A stretch of 64,000 nt of DNA, taken from Clostridium sp. (GTDB lineage: Bacteria > Bacillota > Clostridia > Clostridiales > Clostridiaceae). Every line of letters starts with the position of its first letter. Within the stretch, counting starts at the first letter, position 1. A program made the position numbers and the translations under genes. Below, in pieces: positions 6,928 to 16,210 of the stretch. Location: positions 1 through 64,000 of the forward strand of contig NZ_JARIDH010000071.1 of NCBI RefSeq assembly GCF_029267215.1. Reading direction: 5' to 3'. The notes below the pieces were generated by a model that ran no database searches, had not been told where the DNA came from, and saw only the letters and a list, made by a program, of their open reading frames with translations.

Positions 6928-9306
6928 TTAATTAACTTCATAAATATCAGATAATTCTAATTCTATATTTTTTTTATCTGTTATATAGTCAACTAAGTTA
7001 TTACTATCTTCTATATAATCTAATTTTATATTAGGAAGCCATACAACAAATTGAGTTCCACAAACACCATCACTAATTAATTCAATTTTACCATCATGAA
7101 GTTCAGTTATTGATTTTGCAATACTAAGTCCAATACCACTTCCTTCATTACGTCGTTTAAGTGATTTATCAGCTTGGACAAATCTATCGAATATAGAAGC
7201 TTGCATTTCTAGTGGAATACCAATTCCGTTGTCTTTTATACTTAGTTTAACCCATTCTTCTTCAATTGCTAAATCTACAAAAATTTCTCCATTAATTGGT
7301 GTGAATTTTATTGCATTTGAAAGTAGATTTAAAATAAGCCTTTCTAATTTAGCTGGATCACATTTTATAATATTTTCTTCAAAGTTAGTATCAAAGATTA
7401 TTGAAATATTTTTATTTTCTGCATGTGGTATTACTAAAGAAACTATATTTTCAACTAATGGAACAATATCTTTGTTAGTAAAATCGGCTTTTAAGAAACC
7501 AACTTCTATTTTGGTTACATCTATTAGGTTATTTATTAACCTAAGCATTCTATAACAATTAATTTTCAATCCTTTTTTATATTTCCCATAAAAATTACAG
7601 AAATTAGTTGGATTATTTAAATATTTTGAGTTTAATAATTGTATAGTAGAGTAAATTATATTAAGTGGAGTTCTAAGTTCATGAGATATATTAGCAAAGA
7701 ACTCATTTTTTACTTGTTCAGAGGCTTTTGCTTCTTTAAATTTAACCGCTAAGTTTTCTAATTTTCTCTTGGAATTTAGGTTTTTAGCTACAATTACTTT
7801 TCCATAAGGAACACCAGTATCATCATTTAATGAACTGATTATTGCTTCAACATAAACTACTGCATGTTTACCTATAAGCTTGCATTTTATGCTATCATCA
7901 TCTTTAGATTTTAATTGATTTAATATTTCATCATTTTTACCTAAAAGATTTCCTATAGGAAGTTTATAAATTTCATCATAAGAATAGTTTAAAGTTTTAA
8001 GAGCAGAATGATTTACATAAGTTATGTTTCCATTATTATCTACACTTATTATTAAATCCTGAATATTATTATTTATACAACTTAAAAGCTGTTCGTTTTT
8101 CTTTATGTTTTGAGAAAGAATAAATTCTTCTGTAATATCTTTTAAGTTTAGAGCATAATAATTTTTTTCTTCTACTTTTAATGTTTGCACATAAAGATTA
8201 ATTATTTTTTTATTTTTAAGAAGAATTTTTCCTTCCCAATTGCCTTTTTCTAATATTTTCTTTAAGACATTTTCTTCACTAACCCCATCCATAAAAATAG
8301 CCTCATCAAAAAGTTTACTAACTTCTTTTAACTGATCTTTTAGATTTGTATTTTTACAATAATGTTCTCGTATTGTTTTATTAGTATAAATTACTTGTCC
8401 ATTATCATCATATAAAATAATTGAACTACTAGTATTGAATTCAACTAGATGATAGAATACCTGAAGTTCTTTTTGAAGAAGTAAAAGCCCTTTATTTTTA
8501 TTATTTATTTCAATAAATATACTACTTATAGCAAATATAAATGAAAAAATAGTAATTAAAAGAACTACGTTTTTATTAGATTCAACTGAAGATAAATTAG
8601 GAAATAATACTTCACAAATCCAGTATATACCTCTAAGTGAGATTAATAACATACTAGCGACTATAAAAGTATATATTAACTCAGCATTTTTAAAACTTTT
8701 TATTGATATAAATATACAAGCTATTATATAAAAAATTACTATAATAATCATTAATACTGCATAATGAGAAATATTATGAATAAATAGATTACTAAAGAAT
8801 ATCTTATGATTAATTAGAGGAATAATCATTGAAAAAATAAAAACAAATACAGATGTTATTATTTTATGTTCCATTATTAAGTTATTCACATTATCTTTTT
8901 TTAAGGCTATATAAAACAATATAAATATTCTAAATATGGAGTGAATAAATATAAATTTATCAAATATAATCAGGTTATCCCCTTTTGTAACTAACAATTC
9001 TACAAAAAGATTCATATAGATTAATGACATAAGGAAAAAATCATTATTTTTATTGTTATTATAATATAACAATGTAATTAAATATGCCATAAAACCTAGT
9101 ATTAATGCCAAATTTAATGAAAATGATGGAATACTATTATTTGATATAATATTTTTAGTATTTAAGGAGTATATATTATGTAATAAATTAAGGACAAATA
9201 AGCAAAATACTGAAAAAATAATTAAGTTAGATATCTTAATTATTTTCTTTACTTCTGCTTTTCCTTTAAAATCATTAAAAATATGAAAGAATATTGGCTT
9301 ATCCAT
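6928..9306 (-). CDS. Membrane-bound PAS-domain sensor histidine kinase
   Basis: A 792-residue kinase. The first 275 residues contain about eight hydrophobic helices forming an integral membrane sensor module. Two PAS-like domains follow (about 285-395 and 405-515), then a dimerisation/phosphoacceptor domain with FFANISHELRTPLN (H near 538) and an ATPase domain with DNGIGIP and GSGIGLSIAKS. The sequence is complete. No response regulator is adjacent, so the partner is encoded elsewhere (orphan kinase). The start is supported by AAGGAGAAG upstream. It is divergent from the acyltransferase gene at 9748, with a shared 441-bp spacer. Ligand unknown. Confidence 0.9.
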   Translation of the reverse strand: MDKPIFFHIFNDFKGKAEVKKIIKISNLIIFSVFCLFVLNLLHNIYSLNTKNIISNNSIPSFSLNLALILGFMAYLITLLYYNNNKNNDFFLMSLIYMNLFVELLVTKGDNLIIFDKFIFIHSIFRIFILFYIALKKDNVNNLIMEHKIITSVFVFIFSMIIPLINHKIFFSNLFIHNISHYAVLMIIIVIFYIIACIFISIKSFKNAELIYTFIVASMLLISLRGIYWICEVLFPNLSSVESNKNVVLLITIFSFIFAISSIFIEINNKNKGLLLLQKELQVFYHLVEFNTSSSIILYDDNGQVIYTNKTIREHYCKNTNLKDQLKEVSKLFDEAIFMDGVSEENVLKKILEKGNWEGKILLKNKKIINLYVQTLKVEEKNYYALNLKDITEEFILSQNIKKNEQLLSCINNNIQDLIISVDNNGNITYVNHSALKTLNYSYDEIYKLPIGNLLGKNDEILNQLKSKDDDSIKCKLIGKHAVVYVEAIISSLNDDTGVPYGKVIVAKNLNSKRKLENLAVKFKEAKASEQVKNEFFANISHELRTPLNIIYSTIQLLNSKYLNNPTNFCNFYGKYKKGLKINCYRMLRLINNLIDVTKIEVGFLKADFTNKDIVPLVENIVSLVIPHAENKNISIIFDTNFEENIIKCDPAKLERLILNLLSNAIKFTPINGEIFVDLAIEEEWVKLSIKDNGIGIPLEMQASIFDRFVQADKSLKRRNEGSGIGLSIAKSITELHDGKIELISDGVCGTQFVVWLPNIKLDYIEDSNNLVDYITDKKNIELELSDIYEVN

Positions 9307-9747
9307 TTTTAAACTTCTCCTTATTATAAGAGTTTTGTGTTATATTTTATCGTATATTATAAATTTTATCATAAATTAATACAAAAATTTACACTAAATT
9401 AAATAACTGTTTGATTTTGTATTTAAAAAGAATGTGAAGTATTTTTGTACTAAGATTTTTATAATTTTATTTAATAAATTAACTAAATTTTTAGAAAATT
9501 TAAAAAATAACTTTCTGTTTGATTCACTGAGAGAGAGTACCTATTTTTGTTAAATTTAATATTTATTTCACAGTGAATTCATATAAAATTCAAACTAAAA
9601 AAATAATATAAAAGTAATATAATATTGTCAAATATTATATTTTAATCTTATAAAAGTTCATATTTGTATAAATTAGGGGTAAAATATAATAAGGGTAAGA
9701 TAAATTAGGATTAGAAAAATTTATTTTAATGATTAGGAGAAAATTTT
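9307..9747. other. Divergent intergenic region
   Basis: The 441-bp spacer between the divergent kinase and acyltransferase genes should hold both promoters. The only conspicuous structure is an inverted repeat, ATTCACTG (9522-9529) and CAGTGAAT (9571-9578), with 41 nt between arms, which could be a pair of operator half-sites. Confidence 0.5.
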
Positions 9748-10821
9748 ATGAATACAGTTTTGTTACAAAAGAAAAGACTAGATTATCTTGATATTGCAAA
9801 AGGAATTCTTATAATTAGTGTAGTATTATGTCATTCACCATTTGATAAAGCTTGGTACCTTTATTGGTTTCATATGCCAGCATTTTTTATAATAAGTGGT
9901 ATGCTTTATAGAGAAGGATTATCTATAAAAGAACAGGCATTAAAGTTCTTTATACCATACCTTATATTTTCGTTGATTGATATAGGTTTTAACTATGCTA
10001 TGTATTTCCATGGAAGTTTTGGAGTGCGTGGATTCTTTCATGAGTTAGAGAAGTATTTATATGGTGGAAAAGCAACTTGGGGAGTATTTTGGTTTATTCC
10101 TGTAATGTTTGTAACAAAGATATTATTTGATAAGCTTAATAGCAAGTTGAAACCAAAAACTTTAGCCTTAGTTTGTATTTTAAGTTACATATTAGCACAT
10201 GTTTATTCTATGAACTTTATTCCAGAACATGTTGAAGAAATTACAAGAAATAATTATGTGTTTTGGAATTTAGACAATGTTTTAATAACTTTACCTTACT
10301 ACGCAATAGGATATTATATAACTAAAAAGAATATTCAGAAGATATTCCATTCAACAAAAACAATTATTATATCAGCTGTAGCTATAGTTATTTTATGCAT
10401 AATAAACATAGATCAAGGAGTTTATTATTACTTAAATATAAAATATTCATTATATCAAAATCCAGTATTTGATTTATTAATGCCAGTTGCTATTACAGTA
10501 TTTATATTGTCTTTAAGTAGTAAGATTAGTAACTTAAAATATAAAAAACTATTTACTATTATAGGTTCAAACTCTTTAGTTATTATGTATTTGCATAAGC
10601 CAATAGCAACATTGTTTATGGATGTATTTAAATATGGATATATTACATTTACATTAGTTGGAGTATTTATTCCACTTCTTATGACAATACTTATAGACAA
10701 GAGTTTAGTGAGTAAATTTTTATTTAAGGGAGATTTAACTTTATACAGAATGCTTAAGAATAAGGCTTTAAGTATGGAAATGATAAAACCAAAGGATATA
10801 ATTGTTGAAAACAGACAATAA
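9748..10821 (+). CDS. Acyltransferase-3 family integral membrane protein
   Basis: A 357-residue protein with about ten membrane helices. It begins with the family hallmark RLDYLDIAKGILII and has a conserved-looking histidine pair region (VLCHSPFD, YWFHMPAFFIISG). The family transfers acyl groups from cytoplasmic acyl-CoA to sugars of envelope polysaccharides or other surface molecules; OatA- and WecH-type enzymes are examples. No SGNH domain is attached, so it is the short form. The ribosome site TAGGAG is well placed. It has its own terminator and stands alone, so the acceptor molecule cannot be named. Confidence 0.88.
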   Translation: MNTVLLQKKRLDYLDIAKGILIISVVLCHSPFDKAWYLYWFHMPAFFIISGMLYREGLSIKEQALKFFIPYLIFSLIDIGFNYAMYFHGSFGVRGFFHELEKYLYGGKATWGVFWFIPVMFVTKILFDKLNSKLKPKTLALVCILSYILAHVYSMNFIPEHVEEITRNNYVFWNLDNVLITLPYYAIGYYITKKNIQKIFHSTKTIIISAVAIVILCIINIDQGVYYYLNIKYSLYQNPVFDLLMPVAITVFILSLSSKISNLKYKKLFTIIGSNSLVIMYLHKPIATLFMDVFKYGYITFTLVGVFIPLLMTILIDKSLVSKFLFKGDLTLYRMLKNKALSMEMIKPKDIIVENRQ

Positions 10822-10889
10822 AAAATTATAAAGTTAAAGAAAAATAAAGTATAAAGTATTTAGTATTAAAATTAAATAAGTTCAAAGGG

Positions 10890-10937
10890 AAAAGTTATGA
10901 GGTGGTTTAAATAATTACTTCATAACTTTTTATTATT
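10890..10937 (+). terminator. Terminator after the acyltransferase gene
   Basis: AAAAGTTATGAGGT (10890-10903) pairs with ACTTCATAACTTTT (10917-10930), with G-U pairing near the loop, followed by a T-rich tail. Confidence 0.8.
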
Positions 10938-11022
10938 TTAATATTTTAAGAGGAATTTTAAAGGTATATAATAAAGAATGTAGTTTACAAATTATTTATA
11001 AAAATTAAGAAAGGGGAGGAAT

Positions 11023-11904
11023 ATGGAATTAGGTAGAAAGAGATTTGATACATATAAGGAACTATCAATAGTTATAATTTTAATTCCTATGTTTTTCATA
11101 TTGATAGATACTTTAGGAAGAATTAATTCTAGAATTTATGATAAAAATTTATTTGAGTATGTAATGAATTTAGCTTTTATAAAAAGAGAGATAATAGTTA
11201 AAGTTGTTTTATTATTACTTGTTTTATTTATAATTTCAAAAATAAAAGTAATAAAAGAAAAATTTATTTTAGGTGATTTTAAGGTTACAATTGGATATAC
11301 CACACTTGGAATATTAGCATATAAGTTTTTTGGAACTGAATATAGATTAGAGAAATCATTAGACATTTATGTTATGTGTTTAATAGGATTATTTTTAATT
11401 GTATCAGGAATAAATGACATGACATCATCAATAGAGAATATAGACGTAAGTTCAGAGGAAAAATGTATTTTTGATGGGCAAATTTATTCCAGAGTAAAAT
11501 ACTTAGGGATAATGTATTTCATAGTTTATATTTTACTTATATCACTGGAAAATATAAACACTATAATTTCAAGTGATCTTGTAATGAATATGATAGATAA
11601 TTATACTAGTCATTATAATAATATGGCTAGAGTAATGTCTGTATTAGGAGTTTTGGTGGCTTTAATTTTAATATTTGCTATTAGAAAATCATTTAACAGT
11701 CTAAGTTTGTGTTATGAAGAATATATTTACATAATAAAACATAAAACTTTTATTGAAGATATAAAAAAAGATATTACATTTATTAATCGTAAGATTGAAT
11801 CAAGCAATAAATATTTTAATAAGAAGTTTAAAACTCTTGAGGATAAAAAAGTTCAGGTTTTAATTAAGGGTATGTTTGATTTATTTAAGAATGATAAAAA
11901 ATAA
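11023..11904 (+). CDS. Integral membrane protein of unknown function
   Basis: A 293-residue protein with about five or six hydrophobic helices (near residues 14-34, 55-72, 108-128, 163-183 and 205-225) and a basic, charged C-terminal cytoplasmic tail (IKKDITFINRKIESSNKYF). AGAAAGGGGAGG before the ATG is a strong ribosome site. It is the first gene of a four-gene unit running to 15965 with a large coiled-coil protein, a YARHG-domain protein and an anchored protein, which suggests an envelope-associated assembly. I recognise no family. Confidence 0.8.
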   Translation: MELGRKRFDTYKELSIVIILIPMFFILIDTLGRINSRIYDKNLFEYVMNLAFIKREIIVKVVLLLLVLFIISKIKVIKEKFILGDFKVTIGYTTLGILAYKFFGTEYRLEKSLDIYVMCLIGLFLIVSGINDMTSSIENIDVSSEEKCIFDGQIYSRVKYLGIMYFIVYILLISLENINTIISSDLVMNMIDNYTSHYNNMARVMSVLGVLVALILIFAIRKSFNSLSLCYEEYIYIIKHKTFIEDIKKDITFINRKIESSNKYFNKKFKTLEDKKVQVLIKGMFDLFKNDKK

Positions 11905-11926
11905 TTTAAGGTCTAAAGGGGAAATT

Positions 11927-14134
11927 ATGGATAGTAAGAAAAGTACGAACTTTGATTTTATATTAAAAACAAGCATTGAATGTTATTACGACCTACTTAA
12001 AAATGCTGAAAAAGCTTGGGAAACTCATGCTCTTTTAACATATATAGGATCAAGAATGGTAGTTGAAGATTTGTGTGTAAAGCTTGAAGAAAAATATGGA
12101 TTAAGAAGCCATGAAAATAAAGAAGTTAATTTTAGAAAAACACTTAATAATCTTAAAGAGTATATTCCTAGCTGGGTTATTGATTATGGAGAATATTTAA
12201 GAGTAAAAGGTGATAAGAGTGCTAATCAGGAATTAGATTTAAGCCTTGAAGAAGAACATGATACCTTAGTTGCTCTTAGAAAAGTTCATGAGATTCTTAT
12301 TTGGTATTTAAAAGAGATTACTAAGGAAATAAGCATTGAGGATAATTATAATTTTATAACTCCAGAGGGGTTAAAAGAGAGTGAATGTGACTTAGCTATT
12401 GACAAAAAAGTCTTAGAGAATAAAGAAAGGTTTATAATAAGTTTAGAAAAGCAAATAAAAACTACTAATAATGACGAAGATAAACAGGTTGAATTAGAAA
12501 ATTTACTTGAGAATGTAAAAAAAGAAAAAGAGGAATTAGCTTCTAAATTAGAAGATAAAGAATCAGAATTAAAAGAAGTTTTAAATAGTTTTAAGAAGCT
12601 TCAAGAAAAACTTATGAGCTATGTTGAGAAAGATGATTCTACTTATGGGAGTAATATTAAATATCCTGATTTTTACAAGGGATTTCTTTCTCTTCAAGGG
12701 TATGAGCTTAGGGTAGCATATGCTTTTTTAAAAAGTTTAAGTTTAGGAAGTATATTTTTAAATAAGTCAAAGAGCTTATTTTTAAAATCTCAGAGAAAAG
12801 AATTTATTAAGTTTATTGAAAAAGAAGTTGAAGGATTAAAAAAATATTCAGATAGTATCTTAAAACTTAAATTATATTACCAATTATTAAAGCTTACTAA
12901 TACGCCAACAGCCTCTATAAATGACAAGAAAACCTTTGATAAATCCTTAGATAATATAGTAGATAAGGCATATTTTATTATTGAAAGAAGAGAAGGCTTT
13001 AATGGTAAAGTGGATAAGTTAGAAGCTATAATAAATTATTATTTGATTGAAATAATGAATAGCTTTTCTGATGAAATAGGAAAAGATGATGAAATTAAGA
13101 GAGAAGTTTCTAATGTAATCTATGAAGTATTAAGGACTATTCCTTTAGATGAGAGAAAAATTATTTTAAAGAAGATGAATTTTACCGACATATCAGAGAA
13201 GGCAATAAAAGAAAATATTAATTTAAATCAAGTTAAGTTTTTAAAAGCTGCTTTAGAATGTAGTGTTTTAGAAAGTTCAGAATTTGTTATAAGATCAATA
13301 TTTTCTATTTATGTTTTATTACAAAAAGATTTTGATTTCTATGAATTTAGAACTCGTCATGATATGTTAAGAGCATATATAGGCCCTTTATTACTTGTTA
13401 TTTTATTAAAAGAATATAAACTTACAAGAGAAGTTTTAGTTCCTATATTTGTTATGGAAATAAGTCTTGCAAATAAAATTCTTAGAAAAGAGAGAAGAGA
13501 AAAGGTTTATTATGGTCAGTTAGTTGAAGCTTGGATTGATGAAAAAGAAAAATATGATAAAATACTTTCAGAAAAAGAAAATTTAGAGAAAAATTTAAAT
13601 GATATAAAAAATGAAAAGGCTATGTTATTAGAAAATGAAAAGAAATTTATTGCAGAAAAAGATAATACTAAAAAATCTATAGAAGCTCACTTAGAAATGT
13701 TTAGAGAAAAAGTTTTAAAATCAGAAACTATTAAAAATTTTTCTTGTTATGATGAATATAGCAAAATGGTAAATCAGATAAATTTAATAGAACTATCAGA
13801 GGAACATAGTCTTAAGGATAGAGGATTTTTAAAGAATATATTTTCTTTAGATACTTGGAAATACAAGCTTAATAAGATAGAAATAAATAAAAATATTAAG
13901 AACTTAGAAGGTAAGCTAGTTGAGGAAGCTAAAGAATCACAAGATTTTGAAGAGGATATTTTAGTCATAAAGGAATTAGAGGATATTTTAACTGATAAGG
14001 AAAGCGGATTAAAAGAAATAAAATCTGATATAAAAGAAAATTCAGAAAAGATTAATAAGATAGAAAAGTTAATAAAAAACAGTATTTCTTTAATGGATGT
14101 ATTTAAAGAAGATAACTTTGATTTTGCAGAGTGA
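11927..14134 (+). CDS. Large coiled-coil protein with DUF4145/HEPN-like N-terminus (tentative)
   Basis: A 735-residue cytoplasmic protein without signal or membrane segment. ATG 11927 is chosen because TAAAGGGG lies 6-10 nt upstream; an in-frame ATG at 11876 sits inside the preceding gene with no ribosome site. Residues 1-130 resemble the helical DUF4145 (HEPN-like) fold: an early block NAEKAWETHALLTYIGSRMV, then a turn VKGDKSAN where family members have GN-AAH; the catalytic H is absent. Residues about 170-235 and 540-620 are long charged coiled coils, as is 665-730, around a helical core. It may scaffold the products of the neighbouring membrane and YARHG genes; this is inference. Confidence 0.75.
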   Translation: MDSKKSTNFDFILKTSIECYYDLLKNAEKAWETHALLTYIGSRMVVEDLCVKLEEKYGLRSHENKEVNFRKTLNNLKEYIPSWVIDYGEYLRVKGDKSANQELDLSLEEEHDTLVALRKVHEILIWYLKEITKEISIEDNYNFITPEGLKESECDLAIDKKVLENKERFIISLEKQIKTTNNDEDKQVELENLLENVKKEKEELASKLEDKESELKEVLNSFKKLQEKLMSYVEKDDSTYGSNIKYPDFYKGFLSLQGYELRVAYAFLKSLSLGSIFLNKSKSLFLKSQRKEFIKFIEKEVEGLKKYSDSILKLKLYYQLLKLTNTPTASINDKKTFDKSLDNIVDKAYFIIERREGFNGKVDKLEAIINYYLIEIMNSFSDEIGKDDEIKREVSNVIYEVLRTIPLDERKIILKKMNFTDISEKAIKENINLNQVKFLKAALECSVLESSEFVIRSIFSIYVLLQKDFDFYEFRTRHDMLRAYIGPLLLVILLKEYKLTREVLVPIFVMEISLANKILRKERREKVYYGQLVEAWIDEKEKYDKILSEKENLEKNLNDIKNEKAMLLENEKKFIAEKDNTKKSIEAHLEMFREKVLKSETIKNFSCYDEYSKMVNQINLIELSEEHSLKDRGFLKNIFSLDTWKYKLNKIEINKNIKNLEGKLVEEAKESQDFEEDILVIKELEDILTDKESGLKEIKSDIKENSEKINKIEKLIKNSISLMDVFKEDNFDFAE

Positions 14135-14196
14135 TGAAAAAGGGGCTGCACTAAAATATAATTATTAAGATTATAAAAACAAGTAATTAGAAAATA

Positions 14197-14380
14197 TTAA
14201 AAATAAGGAAGGAGTATGTCAAAACTAAAAATATTATAAACCTTGAAAAATAGATGTAATGAATCCAAATATAGGGATGTAAAAGGATTTAGGGTGTTTA
14301 TAGTTTTCAAAATCTGACTTGTAGAACAGGAAGCTAAACAAGATTTATAGATGTTTATAGATTTTGGCAACAGATAACGT
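14197..14380 (+). other. Structured leader element B between an SD and the YARHG gene start
   Basis: A Shine-Dalgarno (AAGGAAGGAG, 14205-14214) is followed by 166 nt before the ATG at 14381, which itself has no ribosome site. Bases 14217-14224 (TGTCAAAA) can pair with 14362-14369 (TTTTGGCA), and CAAAATCT near 14306-14313 can pair with the same 3' strand. Bases 14297-14371 are about 87% identical to 1858-1933 upstream of copA, and the similarity carries on through GTATG. The upstream part, apart from the SD, is shorter than and hardly similar to element A. An ATG at 14216 opens only seven codons and lies too close to the SD to be a likely start. Confidence 0.6.
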
Positions 14381-15184
14381 ATGAAGAAGAAAGCTTTAAG
14401 CAAAAGAAAGTTGGGATTAGGATTAATAGTACTTTTAATTTTAGGTTTTTCTTTTTATTTAGTTTTTAAGAAAAGTTTATTGTATAGTTATTATGTTCAA
14501 AGAGGAAATAAAGCTTCTCTTGAGAGTAATCAATTAGAATATTATAATGATGCTTTAGGATGTAAATACACAAAAGAAGTTGTTAATGATGTTTATGAGA
14601 GCCTAGAGGGAAATGATAATGTTGAGAAAGAAATAACTGAAGTTAGTAATCTTAAAGATGAGGATAGAAAAAACATTATAATGAATGTTTATAAAGATAA
14701 GGCTGATGAATATTATAATGAAGAAAATTATAGCCAATGTGCTTATTATTTAAGACAAGCAGAGAAGAATGGTTATAATATAAAGGAGTATAAAAATTAT
14801 GATAAGCTTAAGGAAGCTTTAGAGGAAAGTGGAAGAGATACTTTATCTAGTGAATATAGAAGTGGAGATTCAAAAGACACTTACTATAAAAATGATTCCA
14901 ATTATAATAATTTAGTTGGATATATTATACCAGATAGTTATAGTAGAAAGCTTACCAAAGAAGAATTAGAAAAATATGATTATGAAACTTTAGGATTGAT
15001 AAAAGCTGAAATACTAGCAAGACATGGATATAATTTTGAAGATGAAAATTATAAAACTTATTTTAATAATAAGGATTGGTACGTAAAAGACCCATCATTT
15101 AGGGGGACAAGTGCTGAAATGAATGACTTCGAAAATTACAATATAAAATTAATAAATGATATAAGAAGAGAAAAAGCTAAGTAG
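14381..15184 (+). CDS. Membrane-anchored YARHG-domain protein
   Basis: A 267-residue protein with a basic N-terminus (KKKALSKRK) and one hydrophobic segment (about 11-28), so it is probably a single-pass protein with its bulk outside the membrane. Residues about 45-160 look like a helical repeat region (EEKNGYNIKEYKNYDKL-like blocks). The C-terminal 85 residues form a YARHG domain, with ILARHGYNFED and a DWY motif. YARHG domains are typical of extracellular proteins of Firmicutes, with no settled function. The start codon lacks an adjacent SD; the nearest good one is 166 nt upstream, before leader element B. Confidence 0.8.
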   Translation: MKKKALSKRKLGLGLIVLLILGFSFYLVFKKSLLYSYYVQRGNKASLESNQLEYYNDALGCKYTKEVVNDVYESLEGNDNVEKEITEVSNLKDEDRKNIIMNVYKDKADEYYNEENYSQCAYYLRQAEKNGYNIKEYKNYDKLKEALEESGRDTLSSEYRSGDSKDTYYKNDSNYNNLVGYIIPDSYSRKLTKEELEKYDYETLGLIKAEILARHGYNFEDENYKTYFNNKDWYVKDPSFRGTSAEMNDFENYNIKLINDIRREKAK

Positions 15185-15206
15185 ATTAAAAGTGGGGGAG
15201 ATGAAA

Positions 15207-15965
15207 ATGAAAAAATTCCTTATTATAGGAATAGTTGGTGTTTTAGCTATTGGTATATTTTTAGTAGGAAAAGATACATTTTATAATAGAAAAATAAATG
15301 AATTAAAAACTAAGGTTTTTGAAGCTAATACATATCTTACTAATGATGATTTATTAAATGCAGATATGATGGTTAATATAATAAAAAAAGAAAATTATTC
15401 TATTGGAAATGATGAAATAAATAATAAAATTAAAGAGATAGAAAAAGAAATAAAAGATAAAAGAATTTTAGTTAAGGATAATCATAAAAAAACTTTAGAT
15501 AATTTAAGTGATAATGAGAAAAACTTAGAACTTTTAAATATTTATTTAGAGCACAATGTGGTTTCGTCTGATGTAAAACCTATAAATGTAGCAGGAAAAA
15601 ATTACTATATTCAGTATAGGAAAAAAAACAATTTAGAGTATGATGAAAATAAAGATTTTTCTAAGAGCAAAGGATATATACTTAAATCTCTAGGGAAAAA
15701 TAAAAGATTAAATGAAGATACTTGTTTAGTTTTTGATGCTGATAAACCTTATTATATAAATGATGATATATATTATAAGTTTAAAGAGATTCCAGTTAGT
15801 ACATATTTTGGAGATAAGTCAGAATATACTTGGTTTTTAGCTGATTTAAATTTCCATATAGTTAGTAAAGAAAATTTAGAGTTTTATATAAAACAGGATG
15901 AAGTTAAAAATTATAAGCATGAAACTATAAATAACTCGGAGATAGATAAATATCTTAAAAATTAG
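15207..15965 (+). CDS. Single-pass membrane-anchored protein, unknown
   Basis: A 252-residue protein starting MKKFLIIGIVGVLAIG, a signal anchor, followed by a lysine/glutamate-rich helical stretch (30-100) and a mixed C-terminal domain (110-250) rich in tyrosine and asparagine. ATG 15207 is preferred because GGGGGAG (15194-15200) is 6 nt upstream; ATG 15201 touches the SD. It begins 22 nt after the YARHG gene and probably shares its transcript and surface location. No family recognised. Confidence 0.75.
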   Translation: MKKFLIIGIVGVLAIGIFLVGKDTFYNRKINELKTKVFEANTYLTNDDLLNADMMVNIIKKENYSIGNDEINNKIKEIEKEIKDKRILVKDNHKKTLDNLSDNEKNLELLNIYLEHNVVSSDVKPINVAGKNYYIQYRKKNNLEYDENKDFSKSKGYILKSLGKNKRLNEDTCLVFDADKPYYINDDIYYKFKEIPVSTYFGDKSEYTWFLADLNFHIVSKENLEFYIKQDEVKNYKHETINNSEIDKYLKN

Positions 15966-16016
15966 ATAGTAATATTTAATAGTTAAAATTAAATTAAAAA
16001 AGCCTCAATAAAACTC

Positions 16017-16045
16017 TGTCAATATTTTGAATTAAAATATTGACA
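16017..16045. terminator. Hairpin after the 15207 gene
   Basis: TGTCAATATTTT (16017-16028) and its exact complement (16034-16045) enclose a 5-nt loop; a T-containing stretch follows. It would end the 11023-15965 operon together with the element at 16109-16204. Confidence 0.6.
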
Positions 16046-16108
16046 AGCTTTCTTGAAAACGTTACAATAAAGTTAAGATAATCTTTAAGATTTAGTGTGG
16101 TAGGATTG

Positions 16109-16204
16109 ATAAAAGGGTCTATATCAAAATATAATAATAAAACTTACAAATATATTTTTGTTTTTAAGTTTTATAAAAGTTATTTTGATATATGCCCTTT
16201 TTAT
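16109..16204. repeat. MITE-like hairpin element, short copy, between convergent genes
   Basis: A 96-nt hairpin with ends ATAAAAGGGTCTATATCAAA and its near complement TTTTGATATATGCCCTTTTT. Its inner arms contain AATAAAACTTAC/GTTTTATAAAAG-like sequence. The same arms flank the longer copy at 52704-52959. It lies between the 3' ends of convergent genes (15965 and 16211) and has U-tails on both strands, so it probably serves as a two-way terminator. Confidence 0.75.
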
Positions 16205-16210
16205 CTAATT

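Noticed and set aside
10455..10700. Open reading frames on the strand opposite larger genes, such as this one
   Set aside because: They lie wholly inside well-supported genes, have no ribosome sites and show the low-complexity composition of antisense frames.
14216..14239. Seven-codon leader peptide MSKLKIL in element B
   Set aside because: Its ATG lies one base from the SD, too close for normal initiation, and element A has no matching frame.
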